Assembly: GCA_016781885.1 (NCBI GenBank)
Contig: JADDPM010000016.1
Span: forward strand, 1 to 19,883
DNA: 19,883 nucleotides
Source of the DNA: Rubrobacter sp.
Lineage (GTDB): Bacteria > Actinomycetota > Rubrobacteria > Rubrobacterales > Rubrobacteraceae
Direction: 5' to 3'
Shown here: positions 7,249 to 15,063 of the stretch, one piece after another
Position numbering within the stretch: the first letter of the stretch is position 1
Layout of the letters: every line of letters starts with the position of its first letter
Program-made: the position numbers and the translations under genes
The notes under the pieces: model-generated
What the model was told of the DNA's origin: nothing
Databases searched by the model: none
The model's input: only the letters and a program-made list of their open reading frames with translations

Positions 7249-7261
7249 TTATCGCCCCACC

Positions 7262-8953
7262 TCAACAGGAATTTTTTGTCTCTTGCGCGGAGAAGGCGCT
7301 GTCAACCGCGTCCGTTGTGAAAAGCTTCGCCATGTAGGCTTGCAGCGCGCGCTCGTCTATCGGTCTTTGGAACAGCCCTACGTAGCCATCCAGGCGGATG
7401 AGGTAGAGGAACTCGCCCCGCACGCCGTAGAGTCGGTGGAAATCGCCGGAGACGTCGATCAGGCCGTCGCCTGGACACTGCGCCGATCCCGGCAGAACCA
7501 GGGAGCTCTCGACGCCGAGCCGGCGGAACACCTCCATCAGCCGTTCGATCCTGGCCGGCCAATCACGCGTGCCGGGCGAGTCCTCTTCTGAGCCGAGCAG
7601 CGCGATCGGGCGGGACCGGCCGAGAAGCGCGAAGAGCGATGTCTCGACACCGGTTCGGGCGTCGCGGAAGACCACGTCGGGCGTCCGGTCTCCCGCGCGC
7701 ACCCGCGCTCGCTTGAGCAGACCTGTCTCCTGGTGGACCGACAGGCTCGCCCCCCGGTAATTGATGTCGAGCTGCGACATGCGTCTCGTGAGCCGCTTCT
7801 GCATCGCCCGGCTTCTCAGGAGGGGCAAGACGACGCGGTCGCGGAGCAGTTGGCGAGGGCGGCTGTGCGCCAGGAATATGCTCGCGGTCTGGTCGGTGGT
7901 CTTGAGCACGCTGCGGACCACCGGCAGCCGTTCCTCCGTGTAGGTAGCCAGGAGCGGGGCGGACGCCGCGCCGCGCAGCACCATGCCGAGCTTCCAGGCC
8001 AGGTTGTAGGCGTCTCCAACGCCGGTCGTGATACCCTGGCCTCCGGTCGGGCTGTGGATGTGGGCCGCGTCGCCGGCGAGGAAAACCCGGCCATTACTGA
8101 ACCGGTCCACCATACGGCAGCTGATCCTGAACTCCGATAACCACGTTGGGTTGCTCGCCCGCGTGACGCGGTCGCCGGTACGCTCGGCCATCAGACGCCG
8201 GACCAGATCCAGGGTCACCTCCGTCGCGCCCTCCTCGATATCCTTGCCGGACTCGACGAACAACCTCCACCTGCGGTCCCCCGGCATGGGGATGGCGGAG
8301 AACATGCCGTCCTCGTGGATCCAGACGTGTACGTCGCCGCGGCTGACCGCCCAGTCGAGCTCGACGTCGGCCATGAAGTAGGAGACCGGGTACGTCTTGC
8401 CCTCGAACGAGAGCCCGGACTGCTTGCGGATGAGGCTGTGCGGCCCTTCGCAACTGACCAGATACCGCGACTCGACCCTCTCCTCGCCGCCATCGGCGCG
8501 CCGAACGCGGGAGACGACATGTTCGTAATCCTGTGTGAACTCTACAAAAGTATTGCCACGCTCCACCTCGACACCGCGCTCGCCAAGCGCCTCGATCAGC
8601 AGAGCCTCGGTCACGCTCTGCGGGACCACTATGCTCTTCGGCTCGAACGCGCCACTGCCGCTCATGCCGTGGAGCCGATCCAGGCTCAGATGAAGTATTT
8701 GCTCGCCGCTCGCGTAGAAGTTGACGCCGGTTCCCGTCACGCCACGCGCGAGGAATCGGTCGAACAGGCCCATCCAGGTCAACACCTCCGATACGCGGTA
8801 TTGCAGGCCGATGGCCTTCGAGGTGGTGGACGGCGCCGGGTTCTTGTCGATGATCCGGAAGCTCACCCCCAGCCGCCGCAGTTGGTAGGCAAGGGTCAGG
8901 CCGGTAGGACCAGCCCCGACGATCAGCACGTCGACGGTCTTTGGCGTGTTCAC
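7262..8953 (-). CDS. FAD-dependent aromatic-ring monooxygenase
   Basis: This is a class A flavoprotein hydroxylase (PheA/RdmE/Rox-like family), using FAD and NAD(P)H to hydroxylate an aromatic substrate. The 563-residue product has the dinucleotide-binding GAGPTG (13-18), a CEG motif at the site where most relatives have CDG (Glu169 replaces the Asp), the second FAD motif LAGDAAHIHSP (Asp295) and a thioredoxin-like C-terminal part usual for the family's longer members. I chose GTG 8953, with AAGGAT eight bases upstream, over a TTG at 8992 that would overlap the upstream TetR gene. It lies 25 bases behind that gene and is probably cotranscribed and controlled by it. The substrate is unknown; a phenol, polyketide or antibiotic is possible. 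Confidence 0.88.
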   Translation of the reverse strand: MNTPKTVDVLIVGAGPTGLTLAYQLRRLGVSFRIIDKNPAPSTTSKAIGLQYRVSEVLTWMGLFDRFLARGVTGTGVNFYASGEQILHLSLDRLHGMSGSGAFEPKSIVVPQSVTEALLIEALGERGVEVERGNTFVEFTQDYEHVVSRVRRADGGEERVESRYLVSCEGPHSLIRKQSGLSFEGKTYPVSYFMADVELDWAVSRGDVHVWIHEDGMFSAIPMPGDRRWRLFVESGKDIEEGATEVTLDLVRRLMAERTGDRVTRASNPTWLSEFRISCRMVDRFSNGRVFLAGDAAHIHSPTGGQGITTGVGDAYNLAWKLGMVLRGAASAPLLATYTEERLPVVRSVLKTTDQTASIFLAHSRPRQLLRDRVVLPLLRSRAMQKRLTRRMSQLDINYRGASLSVHQETGLLKRARVRAGDRTPDVVFRDARTGVETSLFALLGRSRPIALLGSEEDSPGTRDWPARIERLMEVFRRLGVESSLVLPGSAQCPGDGLIDVSGDFHRLYGVRGEFLYLIRLDGYVGLFQRPIDERALQAYMAKLFTTDAVDSAFSAQETKNSC

Positions 8954-8978
8954 AGCCACATCCTTTCGTTCGAGGGGA

Positions 8979-9578
8979 TCATTCCTGGACAATGCGCTGG
9001 ACTATTGAACCGATGAAGATGTCGATGACCTTCGGGTACGTATCCCGTCCCAGGTCCTGTTCGTGCAGGCCGATGAAGAACAGCGCGCGCATCAGGCCCA
9101 GGAAAACATCCGGGTCGCAATCTATCGTCACGCCGTGCTCGCGCCACTGCCCCAGTAACTTGCCGATGAAGACCTCGTCTTTGCGCATGGCGACCTCGAC
9201 TTTTTCCTCGGGAAGCTTCCGCAACAGATGCTCGTATTGTTCTGGATCGAAATGGGTGAACAAAGGATGCGTCCTCCAGACCGAGAACGCCATCTTCAGG
9301 AAGTCCTTAACCTGCTGCCTGGGCGCCATCCCCTGCTGAACGGCAGCCCCGAGCAGATCGGCTTGATACTCGTCCTCCCACTGCCCCAGGATCTCAAAGA
9401 ACAACTCTTCCTTGGAGGTGTAGAACAGGTAGAACGCTCCCTTGGAGATACCGACTGCCCCGGTCAGGTCCTCGACGTTTGTCTTCTTGATCCCATAGGT
9501 CGTGAAGAACTCTCTCCCCTGCTCGATCAACCTACTCCGGATTCGTTCCTTCTCTCGCTCTGAGAACCCTCTGGGCAT
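8979..9578 (-). CDS. TetR-family transcriptional regulator
   Basis: The 199-residue product has a TetR-type N-terminal DNA-binding domain: an opening helix, then the helix-turn-helix TNVEDLTGAVGISKGAFYLF (about 33-52) followed by KEELF. The C-terminal ligand domain is not conserved enough to suggest an effector. It is the first gene of a two-gene unit with the FAD monooxygenase, and a strong promoter with an 8-base inverted repeat across the expected transcription start lies just upstream, so autorepression relieved by a hydroxylase substrate is the likely circuit. ATG 9578 is preceded by AGAGAG. Confidence 0.93.
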   Translation of the reverse strand: MPRGFSEREKERIRSRLIEQGREFFTTYGIKKTNVEDLTGAVGISKGAFYLFYTSKEELFFEILGQWEDEYQADLLGAAVQQGMAPRQQVKDFLKMAFSVWRTHPLFTHFDPEQYEHLLRKLPEEKVEVAMRKDEVFIGKLLGQWREHGVTIDCDPDVFLGLMRALFFIGLHEQDLGRDTYPKVIDIFIGSIVQRIVQE

Positions 9579-9596
9579 ATCGTCTCTCTTTTTGTC

Positions 9597-9627
9597 TTTA
9601 TGACCAATTTGTTTATACAGTCATAAA
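9597..9627 (-). promoter_or_regulatory. Probable TetR operator, perfect 8-base inverted repeat
   Basis: Arms TTTATGAC (9597-9604) and GTCATAAA (9620-9627) are exact reverse complements separated by 15 bases. On the minus strand the repeat begins at the -10 box and covers the expected transcription start of the regulator gene, a position where a bound repressor would block RNA polymerase. Assignment to this TetR protein is inference from position. Confidence 0.6.
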
Positions 9628-9656
9628 TAATACACGTTTGCCGTGCCGTCTGTCAA
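9627..9656 (-). promoter_or_regulatory. Sigma-70-type promoter of the tetR-monooxygenase unit
   Basis: On the minus strand a perfect -35 TTGACA (9656-9651) is followed after 18 bases by TATTAT (9632-9627), one mismatch from TATAAT. This is the best promoter match I found in the window. It would start transcription about 40 bases before the tetR ATG. Confidence 0.75.
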
Positions 9657-9766
9657 GAGCGTGTTGTTTCTGTCCAACTTCTTGGGACCACGAGGTGTAG
9701 ACTCGGGCGCTGGAGGTCAGTCGATCAATGGATCGCCGATGAGTAACGTGGCGATTAGTGCGTTTG

Positions 9767-10549
9767 TCAGGGCAGTGCGGAGAGCTTCGCGACGAGTGCC
9801 GGGTCACGCATCGCCGCCTCCCCGACGAGGACCGCATCCGCCCCGGCGTCCCGCAGGCGCCGGGCGTCCTCCGCGCTCTTCACGCCGCTCTCGGCGACGA
9901 GGGTAGCACCGGCGAGCCGGGGGGCGAGCCTCTCGGTGGTAGCGAGGTCGACGGTGAAGTCGCGAAGGTCGCGGTTGTTGACGCCTATGACTCGCGCGCC
10001 GGACTCTAGCGCCAGGTCCGCCTCGGCCTCGTCGTGAACCTCGACGAGCGGGGTGAGGCCAACCTCGACGGCTAGAGAGACGAAGCGAGCCAGGGCGCCC
10101 GCCTCGAAGAGGGCGGCGATCAGGAGGACGGCGTCGGCGCGCGTGCCGGCTTCGAGTACCTGCGCCTCATCCACTGTGAAGTCCTTGCGGAGGACGGGTA
10201 TGGTGACGCGCTCCCGCGCGGCATCGAGGTCTTGTAGGGAGCCCTTGAAGCGGTCGGGCTCGGTGAGGACTGAGAGGCAGGATGCGCTCTCTGCCTCGTA
10301 GCGGGCGGCCCACTCGGCGGGATCGGCGTCGCTTATGAAGCCGGCGGAGGGGGAGGCGCGCTTTATCTCGGAGATCACGGAGAGGCCGGGCGAGGCGAGC
10401 GCCCCCGTGAAGTCGCGCTTCTCGAAGAGGAGCGCCTCCTGGTAGAGGTTGTCGAGGTCTGTGTGACCACGAAGCTCTTTGGCCCGCGCGAGGGCGGTGG
10501 TGGCGAGAGCGTCGAGGACGGTTGGGTGTTCGCCCCGGCGCTCTGTCAT
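9767..10549 (-). CDS. trpC: Indole-3-glycerol phosphate synthase
   Basis: TrpC converts CdRP (the TrpF product) to indole-3-glycerol phosphate, the substrate of TrpA. The 260-residue product is a monofunctional barrel enzyme with SEIKRASPSAG (Glu61, Lys63), VLRKDF (Lys122), Glu170, Asn191 in GVNNRDL and AESGVKS (Glu220, Ser221), all family active-site positions. ATG 10549 overlaps the trpD stop by four bases (ATGA), so the two are translationally coupled. trpF would usually follow, but here a monooxygenase operon and other genes intervene, and trpF is found 5.2 kb further on. A decayed copy of the 3' part of trpC lies at 7141-7248. Confidence 0.98.
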   Translation of the reverse strand: MTERRGEHPTVLDALATTALARAKELRGHTDLDNLYQEALLFEKRDFTGALASPGLSVISEIKRASPSAGFISDADPAEWAARYEAESASCLSVLTEPDRFKGSLQDLDAARERVTIPVLRKDFTVDEAQVLEAGTRADAVLLIAALFEAGALARFVSLAVEVGLTPLVEVHDEAEADLALESGARVIGVNNRDLRDFTVDLATTERLAPRLAGATLVAESGVKSAEDARRLRDAGADAVLVGEAAMRDPALVAKLSALP

Positions 10550-11580
10550 ACGGCGCCTCCGACGCTGGCGAGGCGGCGGGTCACGCGGACGAAGTCTTCG
10601 AGAGCTCCGGTGGCGGCCCCGCTCTCGATAGATCTTTCGGCGAGACGAATGCCTTCTTCGAGGGTCCGGGCATTGTCGGCCACGTAGATCGCGGCGCCGG
10701 CGTTCAGCAGGATCACGTCTCGGGCCGCGCCTTCCTCTTCGCCGGAGAGCACGTCGCGTAGGACCCGAGCGTTAAGGCTAGCGTCGCCGCCGAGCAGACC
10801 GTCGGGTGGGTGGCGGGTCATGCCGAGCTGTTCGGGGGAGATCTCGTACTCCGAAACGTTCCCGGCGGAGACCTCGGCAGCGAGGGTGGGAGCGGTCACG
10901 GTGATCTCGTCCAGGCCATCCTTCCCGTGTACGACGAGCGCCTTCTCGGCGCCTAACTCCTTTAACGCGTCGGCGACCGGCCGCACGTAGTCACCGTGGA
11001 AGACGCCGACGAGCTGGCGTCTTGCCCCTGCCGGGTTGGTCAGCGGACCCAACAGGTTGAAGGCGGTCCGGAACGGAAGCTCGGCCCGCACGGGGGCGAC
11101 GTGGCGCATCGCCGGGTGGTGGGTGCGGGCGAACATGAAGCCCACGCCGACCTCCTCTATACACCGGCCGACCTCCTTGGGCCCGAGCCCTATCTCTGCC
11201 CCCAGGGCCTCCAGGACGTCGGCCGAACCCGCCAGGCTCGTGGCGGCCCGGTTGCCGTGCTTCGCGATCATGACTCCCGCCCCGCGCGCCACGAACGCCG
11301 CGGCGGTGGAGATGTTAATCGTCCCCTTCGCGTCGCCGCCGGTGCCACAGGTGTCCACGACGCCCTCCGGCGCTCTAACCTTCTCGGCGAAGCGGCGCAT
11401 GGCGCGGGCGAAGCCGACTATCTCCCCTACCGACTCGCCCCGCACGCGGAGAGCCGTCAGCAGCGCCGCCGTCACCGCCGGGTTGACGGTGCCTTCCATG
11501 ATCTCCTCGAGCGAACGCTCGGCCTCCCCCGCCGAGAGCGGCTCGCCGGCCGCCGCCTTTCTCAAGGTCTCCCGGAGCAA
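10546..11580 (-). CDS. trpD: Anthranilate phosphoribosyltransferase
   Basis: TrpD transfers the phosphoribosyl group of PRPP to anthranilate. The 344-residue product has the glycine-rich PRPP loop CGTGGD (GTGGD 79-83), NIST (89-92) and KHGNR (107-111), all diagnostic of the family, in the usual order and length. The start is TTG at 11580, one base after the trpG TAG, with GGGG about eight bases upstream; no better start is nearby and the N terminus from here matches the helical domain expected. It overlaps trpC by four bases. Coupling across trpG-trpD-trpC is therefore tight. Confidence 0.97.
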   Translation of the reverse strand: MLRETLRKAAAGEPLSAGEAERSLEEIMEGTVNPAVTAALLTALRVRGESVGEIVGFARAMRRFAEKVRAPEGVVDTCGTGGDAKGTINISTAAAFVARGAGVMIAKHGNRAATSLAGSADVLEALGAEIGLGPKEVGRCIEEVGVGFMFARTHHPAMRHVAPVRAELPFRTAFNLLGPLTNPAGARRQLVGVFHGDYVRPVADALKELGAEKALVVHGKDGLDEITVTAPTLAAEVSAGNVSEYEISPEQLGMTRHPPDGLLGGDASLNARVLRDVLSGEEEGAARDVILLNAGAAIYVADNARTLEEGIRLAERSIESGAATGALEDFVRVTRRLASVGGAV

Positions 11581-11581
11581 G

Positions 11582-12145
11582 CTAGAACCCCAGGAAGTTC
11601 TTTAGCAGGTCCCGCCCGCTGCGGGTAAGGATGCTCTCCGGGTGGAACTGGACGCCCTCCACGGGGAGCTCCTTGTGCCGGACGCCCATGATCACACCGT
11701 CCTCCGTCCGGCTCGTGACCGCGAGGCACCCGGGCACGGACTCCGGTTCGATGACTAGGGAGTGGTAACGCGTCGCCTCGAAGCCCTGCGGGAGGCCCCT
11801 GTAGACACCCTCGCCGTCGTGCAGGATCTTCGCGGTCTTGCCGTGAACGGGCTCGCCACGCACGACCTTGCCCCCGTAGACCTGGCCTATCGCCTGGTGG
11901 CCGAGACAGACGCCGAGCACCGGGACGCCCTGCGGGGCCTTCTCGATCACCTCCAGAGAGACGCCGGCCTCGTTGGGTGTGCAAGGACCGGGCGAGACGA
12001 CTATCCTGTCCGGTTGGAGCGAGGCCACCTCCTCCGGCGAGACCTCGTCGTTGCGCCGGACGATGACCTCGGCCTGAAGCTCCCCAAGGTACTGGACGAG
12101 GTTGTAGGTAAAGGAGTCGTAGTTGTCTATAACGAGAACCCGCAT
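11582..12145 (-). CDS. trpG: Anthranilate synthase component II (glutamine amidotransferase)
   Basis: This class I glutamine amidotransferase supplies ammonia to anthranilate synthase component I (TrpE). The 187-residue product has the nucleophile Cys80 in GVCLGHQAIG and the His168/Glu170 pair in QFHPES. In many bacteria the same protein also serves p-aminobenzoate synthesis with PabB, so a dual role is possible; adjacency to trpD-trpC favours tryptophan. trpE is not in the window. I chose ATG 12145 (MRVLVIDNYDSF), the family's usual opening; the frame remains open 43 codons further upstream across the divergent neighbour, but that stretch is not family-like. AAGG is close to the ATG, and TAAAAT ends ten bases before it. 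Confidence 0.96.
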   Translation of the reverse strand: MRVLVIDNYDSFTYNLVQYLGELQAEVIVRRNDEVSPEEVASLQPDRIVVSPGPCTPNEAGVSLEVIEKAPQGVPVLGVCLGHQAIGQVYGGKVVRGEPVHGKTAKILHDGEGVYRGLPQGFEATRYHSLVIEPESVPGCLAVTSRTEDGVIMGVRHKELPVEGVQFHPESILTRSGRDLLKNFLGF

Positions 12146-12155
12146 GAGCCTTGAG

Positions 12156-12184
12156 ATTTTAGCAAGCAGAGAGGAGTGTGGCAG
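12156..12184 (-). promoter_or_regulatory. Candidate promoter for trpG-trpD-trpC
   Basis: CTGCCA (12184-12179; four of six matches) and TAAAAT (12161-12156; five of six) are 17 bases apart on the minus strand, occupying nearly all of the 39-base gap before the divergent gene. The transcript would begin about four bases before the trpG ATG, leaving no room for a trp leader peptide or attenuator. Confidence 0.42.
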
Positions 12185-13135
12185 ATGACCCTGCTCATCA
12201 CCGAGAACGAGGTCGAGAGCCTGCTCGACATGCGCACCACCCTCGACGCCGTCGAGGAGATACTCCGCCAGCACGCCGAGGGTCGCGCCACGAACCGCGC
12301 CCGCCGCCGCGTCGCCCTCCCCACGAGCGGCCTGAACGTCATGTTCGCCGGGGCGCCGGAGATCGGGGCTCTAGGACTCAAGGCTTACACCGTCGCCAGG
12401 GGCGGCGCCCGCTTCTACACGATGCTCTTCGACCCGGAGTCGGGCGAGCTACTCTCGATCATGCAGTCCGACAAGCTCGGCCAACTCCGCACGGGCGCGG
12501 CGAGCGGCGTCGCAACCAGGTACCTCGCCCGCGAAGATGCGAGCACCCTGGGTATTTACGGAGCCGGCTGGCAGGCGGAGAGCCAGCTTGAGGCGATCGC
12601 CGCGGCGAAGAAGCTCGACCGCATCATCGTGTACAGCCGCACCGAGGAGTCGCGCAAGGCGTTCGCGGAGAAGATGAGCGAGAAGATCGGGCAGGAAGTA
12701 GAGACCACTCACTTCCCAGAGGAGCCCGCCGCTCAGGACATAGTCGTCACGATGACCTCCTCGAAGGAGCCCGTCCTTCGGGGCGAGTGGCTCAAGCCCG
12801 GCGCGCACGTCAACGCCGCCGGCTCGAACTTCCTGTTCAAACGAGAGATAGACCGCGACGTCATCAAACGTGCGAGCCTCGTCACAATAGACTCCCGCGA
12901 GGAGCTCGGCCTTGAGGCCGGCAACCTCCTCCAGGCCGTGGAGACTGGCGTCGTCCTCCCCGAGGCCGTCCGGGAGCTAGGCCAGATCATCGCCGGGCAG
13001 GTCCCCGGACGCACGAGCCCCGAGGACATAACCCTCTTCGCCAGCCAGGGCCTCGCCCTCGAAGACATGGCCGTCGCCCGTATCGTCTACGATCGGGCAC
13101 TGGAGCAGGGCGTGGGCAGGGAGATAGAGTTCTAG
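12185..13135 (+). CDS. Ornithine cyclodeaminase / alanine dehydrogenase family protein
   Basis: This is a mu-crystallin-superfamily enzyme that uses NAD(P) to deaminate or reduce small amino or imino acids. The 316-residue product has Lys66 in GLKAYT, Arg102 in GQLRTGAASG and the nucleotide-binding GIYGAGWQAESQ (GAGWQA 126-131) followed by a VYSRT strand end, all standard. Sequence alone does not separate ornithine cyclodeaminase from archaeal-type alanine dehydrogenase, ketimine reductase or related activities. ATG 12185 is chosen over the in-frame GTG at 12176 because GAGGAG (12171-12176) is then eight bases upstream. It is divergent from trpG and lies 33 bases ahead of a broken GH13 gene, with no obvious link to either. 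Confidence 0.88.
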   Translation: MTLLITENEVESLLDMRTTLDAVEEILRQHAEGRATNRARRRVALPTSGLNVMFAGAPEIGALGLKAYTVARGGARFYTMLFDPESGELLSIMQSDKLGQLRTGAASGVATRYLAREDASTLGIYGAGWQAESQLEAIAAAKKLDRIIVYSRTEESRKAFAEKMSEKIGQEVETTHFPEEPAAQDIVVTMTSSKEPVLRGEWLKPGAHVNAAGSNFLFKREIDRDVIKRASLVTIDSREELGLEAGNLLQAVETGVVLPEAVRELGQIIAGQVPGRTSPEDITLFASQGLALEDMAVARIVYDRALEQGVGREIEF

Positions 13136-13168
13136 GCGAAGCGCTAAAACCACGAAGGGAGAGGTAGC

Positions 13169-14762
13169 ATCGCCGGTACTCACCTCTGGTGGCAGCGCGG
13201 CGTCTTCTATCAGGTCTACCATGTAGCTTCGCGGGCTGGGACGCTGACGGCGTCGGGGACCTCAGAGGCATAACCCAAAGGCTAGGGTACCTGCGCGAGA
13301 TCGGGGTCGATGCAGCATGGCTCTCCCCCATCTATCCCTCCCCCATGGCCGACTTCGGCTACGACGTCTCCGATTACAGGATGTACACCCACTCGTCGGG
13401 ACGCTGGAGGACTTCGATGCGCTGATGGATGAGGCGCACCGGCTCGGGCTAAAGGTCGTCCTCGACTTCGTCCCAAATCACTCCTCCGACGAGCATCCCT
13501 GGTTCGTGGAGTCCCGGTCCTCACGCGACAACCCGAAGCGCGACTGGTACGTCTGGCGCGACGCAGCCCGGACGGGAGACCGCCGAACAACTGGGAGAGT
13601 CACTTCGGTGGCCCCGCCTGGGAGCGGGACGTGAAGACGGGGCAGTACTACCTGCACCTGTTCCACAGGAAGCAGCCGGAGTTGAACTGGCACAATCCAC
13701 ACGTGCGGGGGGCGATGCCCGACGTGATGCGCTTCTGGTTCGAGAGGGGCATGGATGGGTTCAGGATCGACGTCCTCGCCGCCCTCATAAAGGACGACGC
13801 CTTCCGGGACAACCCGCCGAACCCCGGCTGGCGCAAGGGGGACACGCCCTCCCTCCGCCAGCAGAGGCTCTACACCGAGGACCGGCCGGAGATGCGGGAG
13901 CTGGTACGAGAGATGCGAGCCGTGGCCGACGAGTACGACTAGCGGGTCCTGATCTGGGAGATCTACCTGCCCCTGAGCCGCCTCATGACCTACTATGGGA
14001 ACATCTAAACGACATTCACCTGCCGTTCAACTTTGGCCTCGTCTTGCTGACGAAGTGGGAGGCCGGAGCGGTCCGCGGGCTCGTCGAGGAGTACGAGGCC
14101 GCGCTCCCCGAAAACGCATGGCCGAACTGGTGCTCGGCAACCACGACAACCCGAGGATAGCGAGCCGCATCGGTCTGGACCGAGCCAGGCTGGCGCAGAT
14201 GCTCCTGCTCACCCTGCGGGGTACGCCGACTTGCTACTATGGAGATGAGATCGGGATGCAAGACGTCGAGATGCCGCCCCACCTCATCGTAGACCCCATC
14301 GGCAAGAACGCCCCCGGACACAGCCGCGATCCCGAACGCACCCCGATGCAATGGGACGCGAGCCCCAACGCCGGCTTCTCCGCGGTCGAGCCCTGGCTCC
14401 CCGTCGCCGGCTACTACACAGAGACCAACGTAGAGGTCCAGCGCAAGGATCTCCGCTCCCAACTAGCCCTGTTCAAACGCCTGACCGAACTGCGGCGCTA
14501 ACTACGAGCCCTTGCTACGGGCTCGTACCGCTCGCTCGATACGAGGAACGAGTCCATGTTCGCCTACCTGCGCGAACACGAGGAAGAGAGGATGCTCGTG
14601 GCACTCAACTTCGGTCTGACGCCTGGAGAGGTAAACTTCTCCGAAGCTGGCAGGCAGGGCGAGTTGCTCTGCTCCACCCCTATGGACCAGGAGGGAGGCG
14701 TGGACTTGACGCATCTCGCCCTGCGCCTCGGCGAGGGAGCCATCGTGCGGCTGACCTGTTGA
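13169..14762 (+). pseudogene. Broken GH13 alpha-glucosidase (oligo-1,6-glucosidase type)
   Basis: Pieced across frames, this is a nearly full-length GH13 enzyme: WWQRGVFYQVY, then AWLSPIYPSPMADFGYDVSDY, LDFVPNHSSDEHPWF, the nucleophile region GFRIDVLAAL, WEIYLP (acid/base Glu), LGNHDNPR and a C-terminal beta domain. The frame changes five times, near 13220, 13380, 13567, 13998 and 14130. Each change is a net loss of one base at a run of C or G. In addition, TAG at 13940-13942 and TAA at 14499-14501 interrupt it, and the expected start, behind GAGAGG, reads ATC. It would have hydrolysed alpha-glucosides, like the intact GH31 downstream. It cannot make a working protein as written. Confidence 0.9.
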
Positions 14763-15063
14763 GCGTACAGGACCGTGGCGCGAGGCGAGACCTCTGTTGC
14801 TCGAAGGCAGTGGGGCGAGACTGGATGCAAGTTGCAGCCGGCCAGGTGATAGTCGCCTTCTCTCCGCCGGATACCTCGGTTTCCTTGTCAGCCCTCCCAC
14901 CATCAGCTTCGTCGACAACGCTCTGGGCTTCGGCGCGGCCTCTTCGTTGTCGTCGTGTTCAGCACCGCCATCGTCCCACTGGCCCGGGCAGCGGGCGGCG
15001 CGAAGCCCAACTGCAGAAACAGGAACGGTGTAAGGTGAACCCCGGGAACTAGAAAAGTTACGA
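14763..15063 (+). pseudogene. Decayed stretch, possible membrane-protein remnant
   Basis: No intact gene lies in these 300 bases. Across three plus-strand frames one can read a hydrophobic series (SAGYLGFLVSP, then VDNALGFG, then LFVVVVFSTAIVPLARAA) followed by AQLQKQER and a stop at 15050-15052. This looks like one membrane protein broken by at least two frame changes. The helix followed by a Gln/Lys-rich segment is faintly reminiscent of YidC-type insertases, but I would not assign it. It continues the decayed zone that begins with the GH13 pseudogene. Confidence 0.3.

Larger units (their letters stand above)
6892..7261. other. Gene-free stretch holding two gene remnants
   Basis: No intact gene is visible in these 370 bases. 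They hold the two minus-strand remnants described separately, a DUF2585-like tail (6986-7132) and a trpC fragment (7141-7248). The rest (6892-6985 and the last few bases) shows no recognisable feature. Composition shifts from AT-rich near the deaminase to GC-rich near the hydroxylase, as expected of a junction between pieces of different origin. Confidence 0.6.

Noticed and set aside
8315..9016. A 233-codon plus-strand frame opposite the FAD monooxygenase
   Set aside because: It is antisense to a gene with intact FAD-binding motifs; its translation has no recognisable pattern and no ribosome site.
9657..9766. A trpC terminator using CGATC-AATG-GATCG at about 9722-9735
   Set aside because: The stem is only five AT/GC-mixed pairs with no T-tract and could equally be chance.
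12146..12274. A longer trpG with 43 extra N-terminal residues
   Set aside because: The extension runs over the divergent cyclodeaminase gene and is not family-like; MRVLVIDNYDSF is the standard opening.
13995..14501. The GH13 C-terminal half as a separate intact gene starting at the ATG at 13995
   Set aside because: Its first 40 or so codons are out of frame with the GH13 sequence they cover, so the apparent start is an accident of a frameshift, and the frame stops early at TAA 14499-14501.
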